Shown piece by piece: positions 46,868-57,402 of a stretch of DNA of 64,000 bases. The position numbers and the translations under genes were made by a program. This DNA is from Armigeres subalbatus (lineage: Eukaryota; Arthropoda; Insecta; Diptera; Culicidae): positions 234,548,371 through 234,612,370 of the forward strand of contig NC_085140.1 of NCBI RefSeq assembly GCF_024139115.2, written 5' to 3'. The notes below the pieces were generated by a model that saw only the letters and a program-made list of their open reading frames with translations, was not told where the DNA came from and ran no database searches. How positions within the stretch are numbered: the stretch's first letter is position 1; each line of letters begins with the position of its first letter.

Positions 46868-47062
46868 AGCAAAAAAAAAACGTTCATGAATTCGTGAACT
46901 AACGAGATCACGGTGTATTTTTTCATGAACAACAGTCACGGATTCGGGAATACAGTCACGTTTTCTGGAACGTTCTGGAAAAAGTGACTGGTGTTCCCGA
47001 ATCCATGAATTAAATCACGGTGTATTTTAGCTAGTTCACGAGTTCGGGAGCGCTTTTTTTTT
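46868..47062. mobile_element. 195-bp MITE-like element with GCAAAAAAAAA ends
   Basis: The left end GCAAAAAAAAAACGTTCATG, with TTCGTGAACTA, is inverted imperfectly in the right end (ACTAGTTCACGAGTTCGGG-type sequence, then CTTTTTTTTTGC). CACGGTGTATTTT occurs twice inside (about 46910 and 47018). No coding capacity. Confidence 0.65.
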
Positions 47063-47279
47063 GCGTGCAACGTCTACCTTGCGGTCGTGTCTTGTACACA
47101 ACCCTTTTGAATTTTGCCTTTTCTATCTGAATCACTCTGCCAAAAGCTGCTTAAGGTTCCATTGAAAGTTGAACATAGAAACGTTAGACTTAATATTTAG
47201 ATGCAGCATTTAGATGTCTTAAAACGATGTGCAACGCAGAAGAGCTGTGTGTATAAAAAGTTTCAGTTGATGATTGGAC

Positions 47280-48332
47280 AAAATAAATGAAGCCAGAGAC
47301 TCGGTGGACGCACTGACAAATCAGTGTGGCATCGAAATCCAGGATACCGCAATTTGGTAGCGAGAAGACTATGCGGGAACATAGTTTGCCTTACTTCTAG
47401 TACCTCTGGAGGAAGCAAAGACAGTCCAAGGTGTTCATCCGGAAGTTGGGTTGGTCGGTATTTCCCTCTATCATCAGCCAGTTATAGGTGCTTCAACTAT
47501 ACAGAACCCGATGCATGCTATGCCAGAAGTGTGGAACAGATGGGCACAATGCTCGCACCTGCCAGGCTTATGGCGTTGTCAACAAACACTTCTCTAGTGG
47601 AAGTGGACAGACCTGCCTGGCCTATAGACCACTGCGTGGCAGCACAATTTCTGATACAACAGTAGATCAATGGGAAGAACTGATGTAGCTATGTTGTCGG
47701 ACTTGTATCCCTACCGTAAGCGGCAGCTGACTGCAAATAAGTTAAGGAACGTGTCGATTCGGACTTGCGAGCTATCCAATCCAACAGATAACATCATCTG
47801 TTACGATGATGTGGGCTTTGTTGCAGCAAAAGTTAGCGGTTTTACTTATGCAGATGCTATACACCCACAGTGAGTGATAGATATTTTAGAACCGATAGTT
47901 GTGACAGGTGATTTTCATGCGTGGGTTGTGGACAGGAGTTTCCGGTTCATCAATGACTGCGGTCATATCTTGCTTGAATGACTAGCGAGGTTAAACTTGG
48001 CTCTGCTAAACGATGGTCGCACATCAAAGTTCAGATGACCAAGCGGCGAGTCATGTATAAATATGACATTCTGCACCGGTGGACGGACGAATGATCCTGG
48101 AAGGATGCTGCTGGATAAATATTACTCGAGAAAGTTCACTTCACAGTTGACTGTCGAGTACAAATCCTAATGGAACCAAAAAGTCCAGTTCAGCTGATCC
48201 AGGATGATAGATTTCGCAATTCACCCGGAGCTGTTTGTAGAAGCATTGCGACGGGAAGGCAATACGCTTGACCTATGTGGAGATGAACTGTCAATGGTAC
48301 TAACTAGAGCATGTGAAGCGTCTAGGAGGACC
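47280..48332 (+). pseudogene. R1-clade LINE remnant: ORF1 end, endonuclease, linker
   Basis: The third relative of the element at 6500-12280. ORF1 sequence starts at 47310 with TNQCGIEIQDTAIW, matching DQCGMEIQDTAIRL of the other copy, and continues to a decayed knuckle region. The ORF2 endonuclease is readable in pieces, with VVTGDFHAWVVD (about 47898-47935) and LNLALLNDGRTSKFR (about 47990-48035). The linker fragment FAIHPELFVEALRREGNT (about 48210-48265) is followed by LTRACEASRR, where homology ends. Many stops; no RT. Confidence 0.7.
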
Positions 48333-48355
48333 AAATCAAGTAATTTCAGAGCTTC
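48333..48355 (+). repeat. Left copy of an exact 23-bp direct repeat
   Basis: AAATCAAGTAATTTCAGAGC plus TTC, repeated exactly at 51134-51156. The two copies enclose a segment that starts with TAATCTAATCTAATC and ends with the dispersed repeat seen also at 32628-33014. Confidence 0.8.
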
Positions 48356-48673
48356 TAATCTAATCTAATCGAACACAAACGCAGCCAGTACAAAGAAAGC
48401 ATCCTGGAAAATCATTGAGTTAGATGACGCCCAATAATTTTTCTTGTCAATATTGAGGCACTGCGTTGTGTTTGCCGCAGAGATGATTCTTCGAGATGTA
48501 TCGTGTTCAAGTAGTCACTTCAACATGATACATATCACGAATCTACAGGGGTTGAAGGATGCGCGGACATACCGTACCATACGCACCGCGTTCTTTTTAA
48601 GTTCTTATTTTGGTAGTTGTATATAAATATGTAGTGAAATGAATAACATTATGATGAGAAATTATATCAAATT

Positions 48674-48678
48674 ATATA

Positions 48679-48738
<60 letters not shown>
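48674..48738 (+). repeat. (TA)n microsatellite, left
   Basis: About 65 bases of TA repeats, with one TATGTATATA interruption near 48680, directly abutting the foldback element. A matching TA run follows the element. Confidence 0.9.
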
Positions 48739-48740
<2 letters not shown>

Positions 48741-49443
48741 GGTGGCTCAAAAAACACTTTTTCAAATTTTTTGATGGGCCGCCCTCTTATTCGGTTCTAT
48801 TTGATGCCCTGATGCTCTGGACAAAATTTCAGCCAAATCGGTCAACATTTGGGCAGTGCTAAACTCGTTAGAAGTTTATATGGAAAAATGTATGCAGAAA
48901 CATCCAAAAACAGTGATTTGCAGTTGGACGGCACAATTTACGATCAAGAACCATGATACTCTTTCAGTTCTTGTAAAATAAAATACAGAATGTTATGCTG
49001 AAAACCGCGAGAAGATTAGAGTTTATTACGCAAAGATATTAGCATTTTACTGGAGTGTTGTATGGGTGAATTTATTTCTTTTCAAAGGTAAAAGAAACGA
49101 AATTTGCTCAAACCCCACTTCAGAGAAATGCTAATAACTCAGCAGGGCAAACTCGAATCTTCTCGCGGTTTTCTGCATAACATTCTGTATTAAATTCTCC
49201 AAGATCTGAATGAGTATCATAGTTCTTCATCGTAAGTTGTGTAGTCCAGCTGTAATTTACTGTTTTTGGATGTTTCTGCATACATTTTTACATATAAACT
49301 TTCAACGAGTTTAGCACCGCCCAAACGTTAACCGATTTGGCTGAAATTTTGTCCAGAGCATCAGGGCATCAAATAGTTCCGAATAAGAGGGCGGCCCATC
49401 AAAAAAATTGAACAAAGTTTTTCCCATACTAATTTGAGCCACC

Positions 49444-49446
<3 letters not shown>
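48738..49446. mobile_element. 0.7-kb foldback element with TTAGGGTGGCTCA ends
   Basis: Ends TTAGGGTGGCTCAAA and its reverse complement. Both arms, about 340 bp each, are inverted copies (GATGGGCCGCCCTCTTATTC, GGACAAAATTTCAGCC, TGTTTCTGCATAC-type words on both sides), so almost the whole element is a hairpin. The centre is near 49090. It is non-coding. TA runs on both sides suit a TA-targeting element, although the exact duplication cannot be told from the microsatellite. Confidence 0.8.

Positions 49447-49492
<46 letters not shown>
49447..49492 (+). repeat. (TA)n microsatellite, right
   Basis: About 45 bases of AT repeats directly after the foldback. With the left run it suggests that one microsatellite was split by the insertion. 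Confidence 0.9.
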
Positions 49493-49496
<4 letters not shown>

Positions 49497-49684
49497 AGAA
49501 TGTGACATCAATTACGAGCCGAAGTTAACTTGGGATGTACATCTCTTGTAGAAGGAGCTGGAAATTGTAAAGTATTTAATTAGAATGTTATGAGTATCAG
49601 ATAGCAGGTTATGTGCCAGGATGTCGTCTGCATAAAGATTACATGGCATATTGTGAAGCTTTCTTTCCTGGAATGTTTTGTAGT

Positions 49685-50815
49685 GGTCTATAAAAATGAT
49701 AAGTAATGAAAATATGAAAATTTTATAATATGAAAATAAGAAACATAAACATATAATGTAATAAAAGAATAAAAATTGCTATATGAGAATAAAAAAATAT
49801 GAAGCATGAAATTAAAAAATTAAGATACAAAAATATGAGTACATAAAAACAGCATGAGAATGTGAAAATATTGAAAATTTTATAAAATATAAAAATTGAT
49901 GTTAAAGTATAAAATTTTGAAAATATGACAATATGAAGATCTGAAAATAAGATAATAGAAAAATATTAAAACACAAAAATATATAACATGGAAATATGAA
50001 AGTATAAAAAATTAAATAATAAAAATATAAAAATACAAAATATGAAAACGGAAACATGAAAATATAGAAATATGTAAATATGCAAATTAAATTATAACAA
50101 CATGAAAGTATAAAGATATAAGAAAGACAAAACAAATTAAAATATGAAAATAAATTTTAGAAATTATAACAATATGAAAATATGATAGCATGTATAAAAA
50201 TAGGACCATATACAGGTATAAAGAATGTGAACGCATTAAAATATAAAAATAAAAAATCAGCAAAATTTTAAAATATAAAAATTTATGTTAGAGTATAAAA
50301 TTTTGAAAATATGACAATATGAAGATCTGAAGAGCAAAAATGTGATATATATATAAAAATAGGAAAAATATAATATAATAAAAAAATATAAAATATAAAA
50401 TATAATAATATAAAAATATTTTAATATGAAAGTGTAATAACATGAAATTATATAAATATGAAAATACAAAAATATGAAATACAATAGTTTAAAAATATTA
50501 AAACATAAAGTATAAAATATGAAAGTGTAATGTTACATTTGAAGAAATATGAAAATATTATAATATAAAAACATAATAATATGAAAATTTTAAGACACAA
50601 AAAAAATAACATGAAAGTGTAAACTTAGGACAGTATAAAATACGTAATTAAAAAAATATTAAAATGTAAAAATATGAAATTATAAAAATATGGAAATTTA
50701 AGAAAATAAAATGTAAAAATATGAAAAATAAATATAATGAAATATGAAAAATAAGTTTCATGAAATATGGAAAATAAATATATTACGAATATATGAAAAC
50801 ACGAAAGTATGGCAT
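49685..50815 (+). repeat. AT-rich degenerate minisatellite
   Basis: About 1.1 kb of words such as AATATGAAAATATAAAAAT without strict period. A block with AGTATAAAATTTTGAAAATA is repeated near 49908 and 50292. The Tyr/Phe/Ile-rich minus-strand frames here are composition artefacts. Confidence 0.75.
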
Positions 50816-50817
50816 TA

Positions 50818-51133
50818 CTACGGTATATTTCGTGGACTGGAAACTAGTGATACTCATGTTTACTTTGAAATCTCTGTCCAGATTGCTATCAGAAATCAAG
50901 GTGGGTGTAGTCCTTAATTTCAATCTATGACAAAAATTACAAAAGCATTAGAATTACTATTCCTGGCCACACTTATCTGTACCGTTACTAGGGAGAGAAG
51001 GAATAAGTACCACGGAGTTGGATATTGGGAAGGTATTCGTTGGGTCAGGATGTACCTGTAGCTGGCAACGTGACCATGGTAGAACTTACCCCGTAACACA
51101 CCACGAAGAGGTATCTACCCAGCATTACGGGTA
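50818..51133 (+). mobile_element. Dispersed repeat, second copy
   Basis: It matches 32628-33014 along most of its length (GATACTCATGTTTACTTTGA, ATCAAGGTGGGTGTAGTCC, TACCACGGAGTTGGATATTG, CCCCGTAACACACCACG). About 50 bases present in the other copy (near 32835-32880) are absent. It ends AGCATTACGGG next to the 23-bp direct repeat. Confidence 0.7.
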
Positions 51134-51156
51134 AAATCAAGTAATTTCAGAGCTTC
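51134..51156 (+). repeat. Right copy of an exact 23-bp direct repeat
   Basis: Identical to 48333-48355. RTE sequence begins shortly after it. Confidence 0.8.
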
Positions 51157-51169
51157 ATAAAAAAAACTC

Positions 51170-51560
51170 ATTGATTTCTAGGTGGCATACAACAGTATAT
51201 ACCGCGTAGAGCTATGGAAAATTATGGACGAGAACAGCTTCCCTGGGAAGCTTACCAGACTGATCAAAGCAACGGTGGATGGTGTGCAAAACTGTGTGAA
51301 GATTTCGGACGAACACTCCAGTTCGTTTGAATCGCGCCGAGGACTAAGACAAGGTGATGGACTTTTGTGCATGTTGTTCAACTGGTGTCATGTAGAGAGC
51401 TGGGTGTAACAGCCGGTATACGATTTTTAACAGATCCAGTCAATTTATTTGCTTCGCGGATGATATGGACATTGTCGACCGAACATTTGCAAAGGTGGCA
51501 CAACTGTACTCCCACCTGAAACGTGAAGCAACAAAAGTTGGGCTGGTGGTGATGAAAACT
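51170..51560 (+). pseudogene. RTE-like RT fragment
   Basis: Plus-strand piece of the RT of the family at 23520-26640. It has YRVELWKIMDENSFPGK (from about 51197), CVKISDEHSSSFESRRGLRQ and, after a break, FICFADDMDIVD in another frame (about 51440-51480), then HLKREATKVGLVV. It is truncated at both ends. Close identity to the longer copy suggests a common recent source. Confidence 0.8.
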
Positions 51561-52029
51561 CTTTGAAATATTACTTTGAAGTAAGAAAAAGTAGAAGGTT
51601 GTATCCGAGACACGACCGCCAATTGGACGTAGGATTACGTGAAGTGTAAAAGATTTTATTTTGAAATTCTGAATATGTTCCCTGGCGTTGATATTGCGGT
51701 ATTGCGGACTATGCCCTTGTTATGTTGGCAGTGCCCATGCATTTAAAGGTATTGTTTAATCCTTCCGATACCCGCAGCCGCATGACTTCACGGTTGAAGC
51801 ATCTCGGATGTCCAAGATAAATATTGTCTATCCGGAACAAAGTTAGAACGTTTATACCGAAGTTGGATTTTTCTCCAGATACAGGCAACTTTCCCAACTT
51901 CGGAAGTAGTGCGCTGGATTCGCCCAAAGATGCGTTAATCAACACATCAATTAGTTTGACATATAAAATTTCGGAAGAAAGTTCGGTTTGGAAGTCCTGA
52001 CTTCCGAGTTTTAAGTTGGTGCTACACCG
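51561..52029. other. Anonymous DNA
   Basis: A 78-codon minus-strand frame (51945-51709) begins MLINASLGESSALLPKLGK and looks protein-like, but I cannot assign it. Other frames are short. Confidence 0.35.
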
Positions 52030-52871
52030 ACAATATCGGGGAAAGACAGGTTAGGTTTCTGATTTTGTTCCGGTGCAAGTTCCAGACACTTGTCTTCATT
52101 CCACATGAGTGCATGTTGTTGTCCAATCATCATTTCTATCTCGTTCATCTCGTCGACGACTTTAAGAGAGACGAGAGACAATCTTCTCTCGTGTGAAATT
52201 ATGATTCTGAGAAGAACCCATTTGTTTCCAGTAATGCACCTTCCCAATCACAAGCAGCAACAAAACCGAAGCAGAATCTAGAGAAAATTTCATTTCATTG
52301 CTACTAACCCCAATGTCAGCCACTCGATAAGTTACCGCTAAAACGAGATAGACACCATCCATGCGAATCGATTTTCGCAGCATTCCCCTCCGAAGAGCGC
52401 TTGCGCTGCTGCCGACGCCAAGCGTTTATAATTTGCACTTTTAAGATGTAAAAGAAGAAGAAGAAGAAGAGTCCCTGGTTATGTACGAAAACACTGGCAT
52501 CGAACAAAAGAAAGGCGGAGCAAGCAATTCGATGCAAAGCGATTATAATTTGCACTTTGAAGAAGTAAAAGAAGAAGAAGAAGGAGAAGAAGAGGCCCTG
52601 GTTATGTACGAAAGCAGTGGCATCGAACGAAAGAAAGGTGGAGCAAGCAAGCCGATGCCAATGATACGGCTCCCAAAGGGGCGGGGCCTCGGACTCCATG
52701 CAAACGTATTCTGACCAGCCGAAGTCTGGTTTTCTCGGAAAATCGGCAGGACAATTGCATCGCAGCGCCAACCAGACATCACCGGCGGTGGAATGGCTGC
52801 GGAGAAGACAACAACAATGATGGTTGCTACGGGCGGTGGCAGCAATGATAATTGCTACGAGCGGCTGTAGC

Positions 52872-53024
52872 AAGCCTCAGAGAAACATTATCAATGACGT
52901 CTCATCGAAGGCGTGTAACATTATAAACAGCATCGTAAACGACATCTTCGTGTGTGTCGAGCTGGCCAAGGCCGCCGTTTTGGAGGGTTTCAAAGTCGTC
53001 ACCATATAAGTCAGCTCCTAGTAA
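52872..53024 (+). pseudogene. Histone H2B pseudogene with internal deletions
   Basis: One reading frame gives three blocks of H2B in the right order: KPQRNI (like the N-terminal KAQKNI), SSKACNIINSIVNDIF (like SSKAMNIMNSFVNDIF of the histone fold) and ELAKAAVLEGFKVVT (like ELAKHAVSEGTKAVT of the C-terminal helix). The sequence between blocks is gone, so about 50 codons remain of the usual 120 or so. The frame meets TAA at 53007. Three codons later AGCTCC and the ancestral TAA (53022-53024) are still visible. It cannot make a working histone. A perfect histone stem-loop follows 29 bases after the old stop. Confidence 0.85.
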
Positions 53025-53053
53025 ATGAACGAGGAAGTAGCTTTGCGCAAAAC

Positions 53054-53069
53054 GGCCCTTTTCAGGGCC
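53054..53069 (+). terminator. Histone mRNA 3' stem-loop
   Basis: GGCCCTTTTCAGGGCC preceded by AAC and followed by ACA: six-base-pair stem and UUUC loop, exactly the form bound by stem-loop binding protein in animal replication-dependent histone mRNAs. A purine-rich stretch, CTCAAAGAGAAATC, begins about 9 bases downstream and resembles the U7-binding histone downstream element. The spacing from the old H2B stop is normal. Confidence 0.9.
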
Positions 53070-53830
53070 ACAGTCCCACTCAAAGAGAAATCAAAATTTT
53101 GAAATGAATTTCCATTACTGATGCCACTGTCAGCCCATTTATGATTTGCCGCTGGAACGATAGACGTCATCCATTCTAATAGATTGTTTTGCAACGTCTC
53201 CATGCAAGGAGCGCATGGGCTGCTACCGACAAAGAATTTTGTCCATCACCAAATGATTATGATTTGCATTTTTTGCAGATTTTTGTTTCGGCTCAAACTT
53301 CTATCGTGTAAAAAGATGATTTTGTTTCCAATGACGCGCCTTTCTAATAATAAACAGCAAGTATACCGAAATCAGAATATTGGGAAAATCTCATTTGACT
53401 GCTAATGCAACTCAATGATGTCATCATCATCCGGCATCATTGTTTACTTCCCGCACTTTTGCTGCTATCTATTCCAACTTTCTACCTTCGCCAAGCGGTT
53501 ATGATGTGCACTTTGAAGAAAATATTTCGGCTCTATCTTCTCTTGTGTACAATAGTAGATTTGACAAGAATCGATTTTGATCCACAATGTGCCTGTCTAA
53601 TCATTCATAGCAAACAAACGATAGTCCGTATCTTGCGTAAAAATTTCACTTTTCTGCTAAATACCCACTATTAAGAAAACATTTTCAGTGGCGCCACTGG
53701 AATCCGGGGACGTAATCGTTGCATTTTTGCAATCAACTCTTTCTTCTCATAAAATTTTGGTCCTGAGAAGAACCGATTTTCTTTCCAAAATGCGCCACTA
53801 ACAGTAACTAAACGATGTAGTTGTTGTTAC

Positions 53831-55455
53831 GAAAAGACGAAGAGGTTTTGCGCCCATTTGAGAGAGAACAAAAAGAGTTCAACTTAAACGGGCTTTTCCC
53901 TTTTCCTAAAAAAATAAACAAAAAAAAATAAAGATAGTCCGAAGATTGTTGCTTTTGGCGATGGCCTCTCAATGTTCCGCTTTCTGCAGAGACTGCTGCT
54001 ACGGGCGTCATCGTTGTGCCCGCTCTCCGAGAAAATTTAATTGAACTGAGGATTGGAGTCGAGCCCGTAAGTTGCACGATTTTGATGTCTGTGCTTGCGA
54101 TGCGCATACGCGATTTGTTGGTTTACCGATTTTCAGTGCCTAGTAAAATTGAATTTTTCAATAGTTTAGCACCTTGAATGCATTTTTTCGATAGTTGAGC
54201 AAAATCTTAAAGAGTTTGTCGATCGATTAATACCAAAATCTTTGATATCGGTTGAAAGACGGCTGAGTTATTAGCCCATACTTCCTGACCACTTTTCGTG
54301 ACGGTCTCAGATTTGAAACTGCAGAATGACCCCTCTATGTTGCGGAAAGACGTAATCCTACGTCAAAAAAAATCGTAATTCTACAATTATCATTATTTTA
54401 AACAAAATCTTATGATTTCATTCGGATCCCAAAACTGTTTGTTATGCAATAATTTCATCTCAATGCACGCCGGTTCACAATGTTTGAGAACCTCTCAAAC
54501 TAGACGCAGTCAGTGTGGACGCTGCTGATCGAAGAACAACGGAGGCGACTCTTCAACAGCGCTGGATTAGCACATTTTTCTTCGCTGTTAAACCAGCCGC
54601 CCTTTGCCCGCATTCAACCTGCACCGTGCTCGTCGCGTTGCGTCCCCGGCAGGTCATCATCGTCATCTCTCCTACGTCGGGATGGTCGTAGGTGTGCGAT
54701 AACCGAGCGACGGCGACACATGCGGAAAAGAAGCGAACAGAGATATTTGTACGCTGCAATGTCTTACACATCTCTATAACGTATAGAAACACAACATAAT
54801 AATGCTCCAGGAATGTACACTCGTTTTTGCGCTCTCCGGTCTTCGCCATCCGCGTCGCGCCCCGGTCGCCAGTCAGCCAGGTGTTGCTCGTTCACCTCCA
54901 GATTTGCGAGCCCAGGTAGGGCAGCGCATTCCCAGGAAGCGTTTGTTGCCGCCACGATGATCGTGTTCGAATCGATTTCTGTCCACCGCAAATGTATGCC
55001 ACAGGGGTGCGAGCCGCTCGTGATGATCAGCGGTTCTCTTTCCTCATTTGGAAGCTTTTCTGTGTTAGAAGCGACGACGACGGCTCCGGAGAGTGATGCA
55101 ATATGTGGGCGCATTAGTCGGTAATGTGTTCCCATATTTTTGCGGGCCCATGGGATATGGAATATGCTCGGTAGGCTTCTTGTAATGATCCCTTACAAAA
55201 ATGGCCAAAGAAGAAACGTTCTAGAGACGAATGAACCAGAAATGAGCAACAAATCGCACGCAATGCCGCGGCAAACTTTCTCGCATGGACGTGAGGGTCT
55301 GTGTAAACAATCGTCATCAGGGCCAGCAGAGCGGGAAATTTGTAGCCTTCGCAGTCGCTTCGAACGTGATCTACCACCGCTTTGAACTTTGGACGTTTCT
55401 GTGACAAAGAATTTTGTTGAGTTGGCGCCTTTGCTTCAATAAATTGTCTAGGAAT
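53831..55455. other. Anonymous DNA, GC-richer at 54500-55130
   Basis: Open frames of 88-134 codons occur on both strands (54513-54779, 54764-55135, 55114-55518), without recognisable domains. The GC-richer composition and a TCATCATCGTCATC run recall the islands at 3560-4900 and 39410-40340. No gene called. Confidence 0.4.
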
Positions 55456-55460
55456 GCTAT
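55456..55460 (+). repeat. 5-bp target-site duplication, left
   Basis: GCTAT immediately before the 5' LTR; the same five bases follow the 3' LTR at 63012-63016. Five-base duplications are usual for BEL/Pao integration. Confidence 0.85.
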
Positions 55461-56137
55461 TGTTACGTCCACTGGCAGCACTGGCGGGATCATCAGTAAC
55501 AACTCCTCGGCAGTCCAACCCTGTCTACAAGTGTCAAGCCTCGAACGTCACCGTCGCCCGTAATGATACAGTGTCTTTGGTTCGTGTACCGCTAAATAGG
55601 GGAAGAAATTACTAGGCAAAACCACTGAAACGTGTTTTTCAACAATAGTTAATTTAGTTTGGACTACTATAAGTGACCGTATCTGCTAGAAGCAAGTAGG
55701 GTAACAAAACTTAATATCAAATAGAATGAATTCTAAAATAATAATATTAAAGCACAATATATTCAGGCTCTACCACAGGTATTACAGTGTTACACGAGCT
55801 ACTGTCGTTAGGAGACTCTAGAAGCGATTTGTAATAGAAAATTAAGGTAGGAGTTCACTGAAATTTATATTATAAATACCTAATGATTTATTTTATTTGT
55901 ATTCTCTAAATCCGTGCTTTTCTACCCACTTAAGAATACTTAGTGGAATACAACCCATTAATTCGGCTCGGTAAATTTGTATCGGATAAACTTTCGTCGG
56001 GGTGAAACTAAATGTAGGTTATAAATTGTTCTACTGCGTGATTCAAAACACTAAATAATAAAATTTAATTATTCTAGCTTTGAGCTACAAACACTCAATC
56101 GGTGGTTGCTACGAAGGATTTCACTCTTGTCCGAACA
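55461..56137 (+). repeat. 5' LTR of the BEL/Pao element
   Basis: 677 bp from TGTTACGTCC to GTCCGAACA. It should hold the promoter and polyadenylation signal; AATAAAA words are present near 56057. I compared it by eye with 62335-63011 and saw no difference. A primer-binding site directly after it was not identified: the following AAATCTCAAAGATTTACCC matches no tRNA 3' end that I can recall. Confidence 0.92.
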
Positions 56138-56200
56138 AAATCTCAAAGATTTACCCATAATAATCGGATTTGGGTACCCACTATTCCACTTCCCGGAAAG

Positions 56201-57370
56201 ATGCCAGAGACAGAGCGAAATGATTGCAAAATCTGCCGGAGGTCGAACAATGTAGACGACATGGTATTCTGCGCGGTTTGTGAGGAATGGTTCCACTACC
56301 GATGCGTAGGAGTGACCTCAGCCGTGGTCAACGAAAGCTGGATGTGCGCTGGATGCTCGGCTCTGCCATCGTCCACACGGATCGGCGAACTAGGAGCCGG
56401 CGACAAATCGATCACTGTTACCACCGTGTCCTCGGGAGCCACTGGATCGTTACCGGCGATGACCCCATCGTCAAGCACGGTGCCATTTTCAATTAATTCG
56501 GAATTTCCACTGGCTTTCACGGCAGCGTCGTACAACGTGTCATCGACAGCACTCCCATCGTTACCGCCCGTAATTGCTGGGCCCTCCGGATTCCAACCTC
56601 CTGTTACAAATCCAGTCGCAGTACATGCAACTAGTTCAGTCCAGTCTTTGTTGTCGGAACAGGCGCGTGCGAGCCTGCAGTGGATCAGAGATCAACGGAT
56701 AATGCTTGAGCAGCACATGGAAGAAATGAACAAAAAAGAAATGGAACGGAAGAAGGCGATGTTAGTACGGATCACGGAAAACGCTATGCAGGGAGTATTA
56801 AGCAGTGAGGCATCAAATGCTTTCAACGAGCAGTCTGCTGCGGTAGGAATCGGAAAGGTAGGTGACTGGCTGGGAGAGATGGTCGGCGAGATGAATAATC
56901 TGTCAATCACACCAGCGAGTGCGATGGGACAGGTAGCAGCATCAGTCCTACCTGTGCTCAACGACAGTTCCACCCCGACAACTGCGGGTTCTTTCAACCG
57001 AAGTGTATTCGATCCGTCGCTGTCCTCAATATTTCTTGGCGGGCTGAGTAGTTCGGCCAATAGTCTTACGGGTCCGGTTCAGCCAATTTCGCTTACAACA
57101 ATTGCTACTCCGCAGTTGTCTGGGTACTCGCCGCTTGGTGTGAACAACTTTCATCAAACGAGTGCATTTACAATTAGCACTCAAGTTCCTTCGATGCCCA
57201 GGGTGGCGAATGATAATATGACAAATGTGGTTACTGCCTGTCCTACCATCCCAACGGCTTCGATACCGCAGGCACAACCTTACGGTGCGTCAGCAATAAG
57301 CACTCACATTCCCAGAATACAACCTAGGCCGCTTTTTCCACAAGCCTCCCTAGGGGGTATTCTCCAGTAA
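56201..57370 (+). pseudogene. BEL/Pao Gag N-terminal part with PHD-like finger
   Basis: ATG at 56201 follows a frame that begins upstream inside the LTR at 56102; the later ATG is preferred because the earlier codons would lie in the LTR. Residues 8-52 form a Cys4-His-Cys3 finger (CKICRRS..., CAVCEEWFHYRCVGV, WMCAGC), the layout of a PHD zinc finger. A Ser/Thr/Pro-rich region follows. Next is a helical, probably coiled-coil stretch, about residues 160-190 (RDQRIMLEQHMEEMNKKEME). A second low-complexity region follows. The frame ends at TAA 57368 after a G-run, while Gag continues one frame over, so a single-base indel in the run is likely. Confidence 0.85.
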
Positions 57371-57402
57371 ATTTCACTCATGCACCTCCGATATCGTATC
57401 TG

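Larger units (their letters stand above)
48356..51133 (+). mobile_element. Possible composite insertion between 23-bp direct repeats
   Basis: The segment starts with three TAATC pentamers, has about 300 bp of anonymous sequence, then an AT microsatellite with a nested foldback, then a 1.1-kb AT-rich minisatellite, and ends with the dispersed repeat at 50818-51133. If the 23-bp repeats are a target-site duplication, this is one insertion later invaded and expanded. The alternative is independent pieces and a duplication by another route. Confidence 0.35.
52030..53830 (-). repeat. Degenerate ~265-bp repeat family, array 2 (inverted)
   Basis: The same family as at 44100-46860, in opposite orientation. 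Words such as TTATGATTTGCA, AGAACCGATTTTC, CCAATGACGCGCC and ACAGCAACAAAACC-like recur near 52200, 52430, 53250, 53320, 53495 and 53770. A 117-bp tandem duplication (about 52420-52536 and 52537-52655, each with GAAGAAGAAGAAG and TGGTTATGTACGAAA) lies inside. The H2B remnant at 52872 interrupts the array. Confidence 0.55.

Noticed and set aside
49902..50484. Tyr/Phe/Ile-rich membrane-protein-like frames
   Set aside because: They are the minus-strand translation of an AT-rich minisatellite.
52824..53009. Functional small histone-like gene
   Set aside because: More than half of H2B is missing and a stop precedes the C-terminal residues; treated as a pseudogene.
57340..57370. Programmed -1 frameshift in BEL Gag
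   Set aside because: A G-run is present, but four other breaks in the same element make a simple indel the easier explanation; not excluded.
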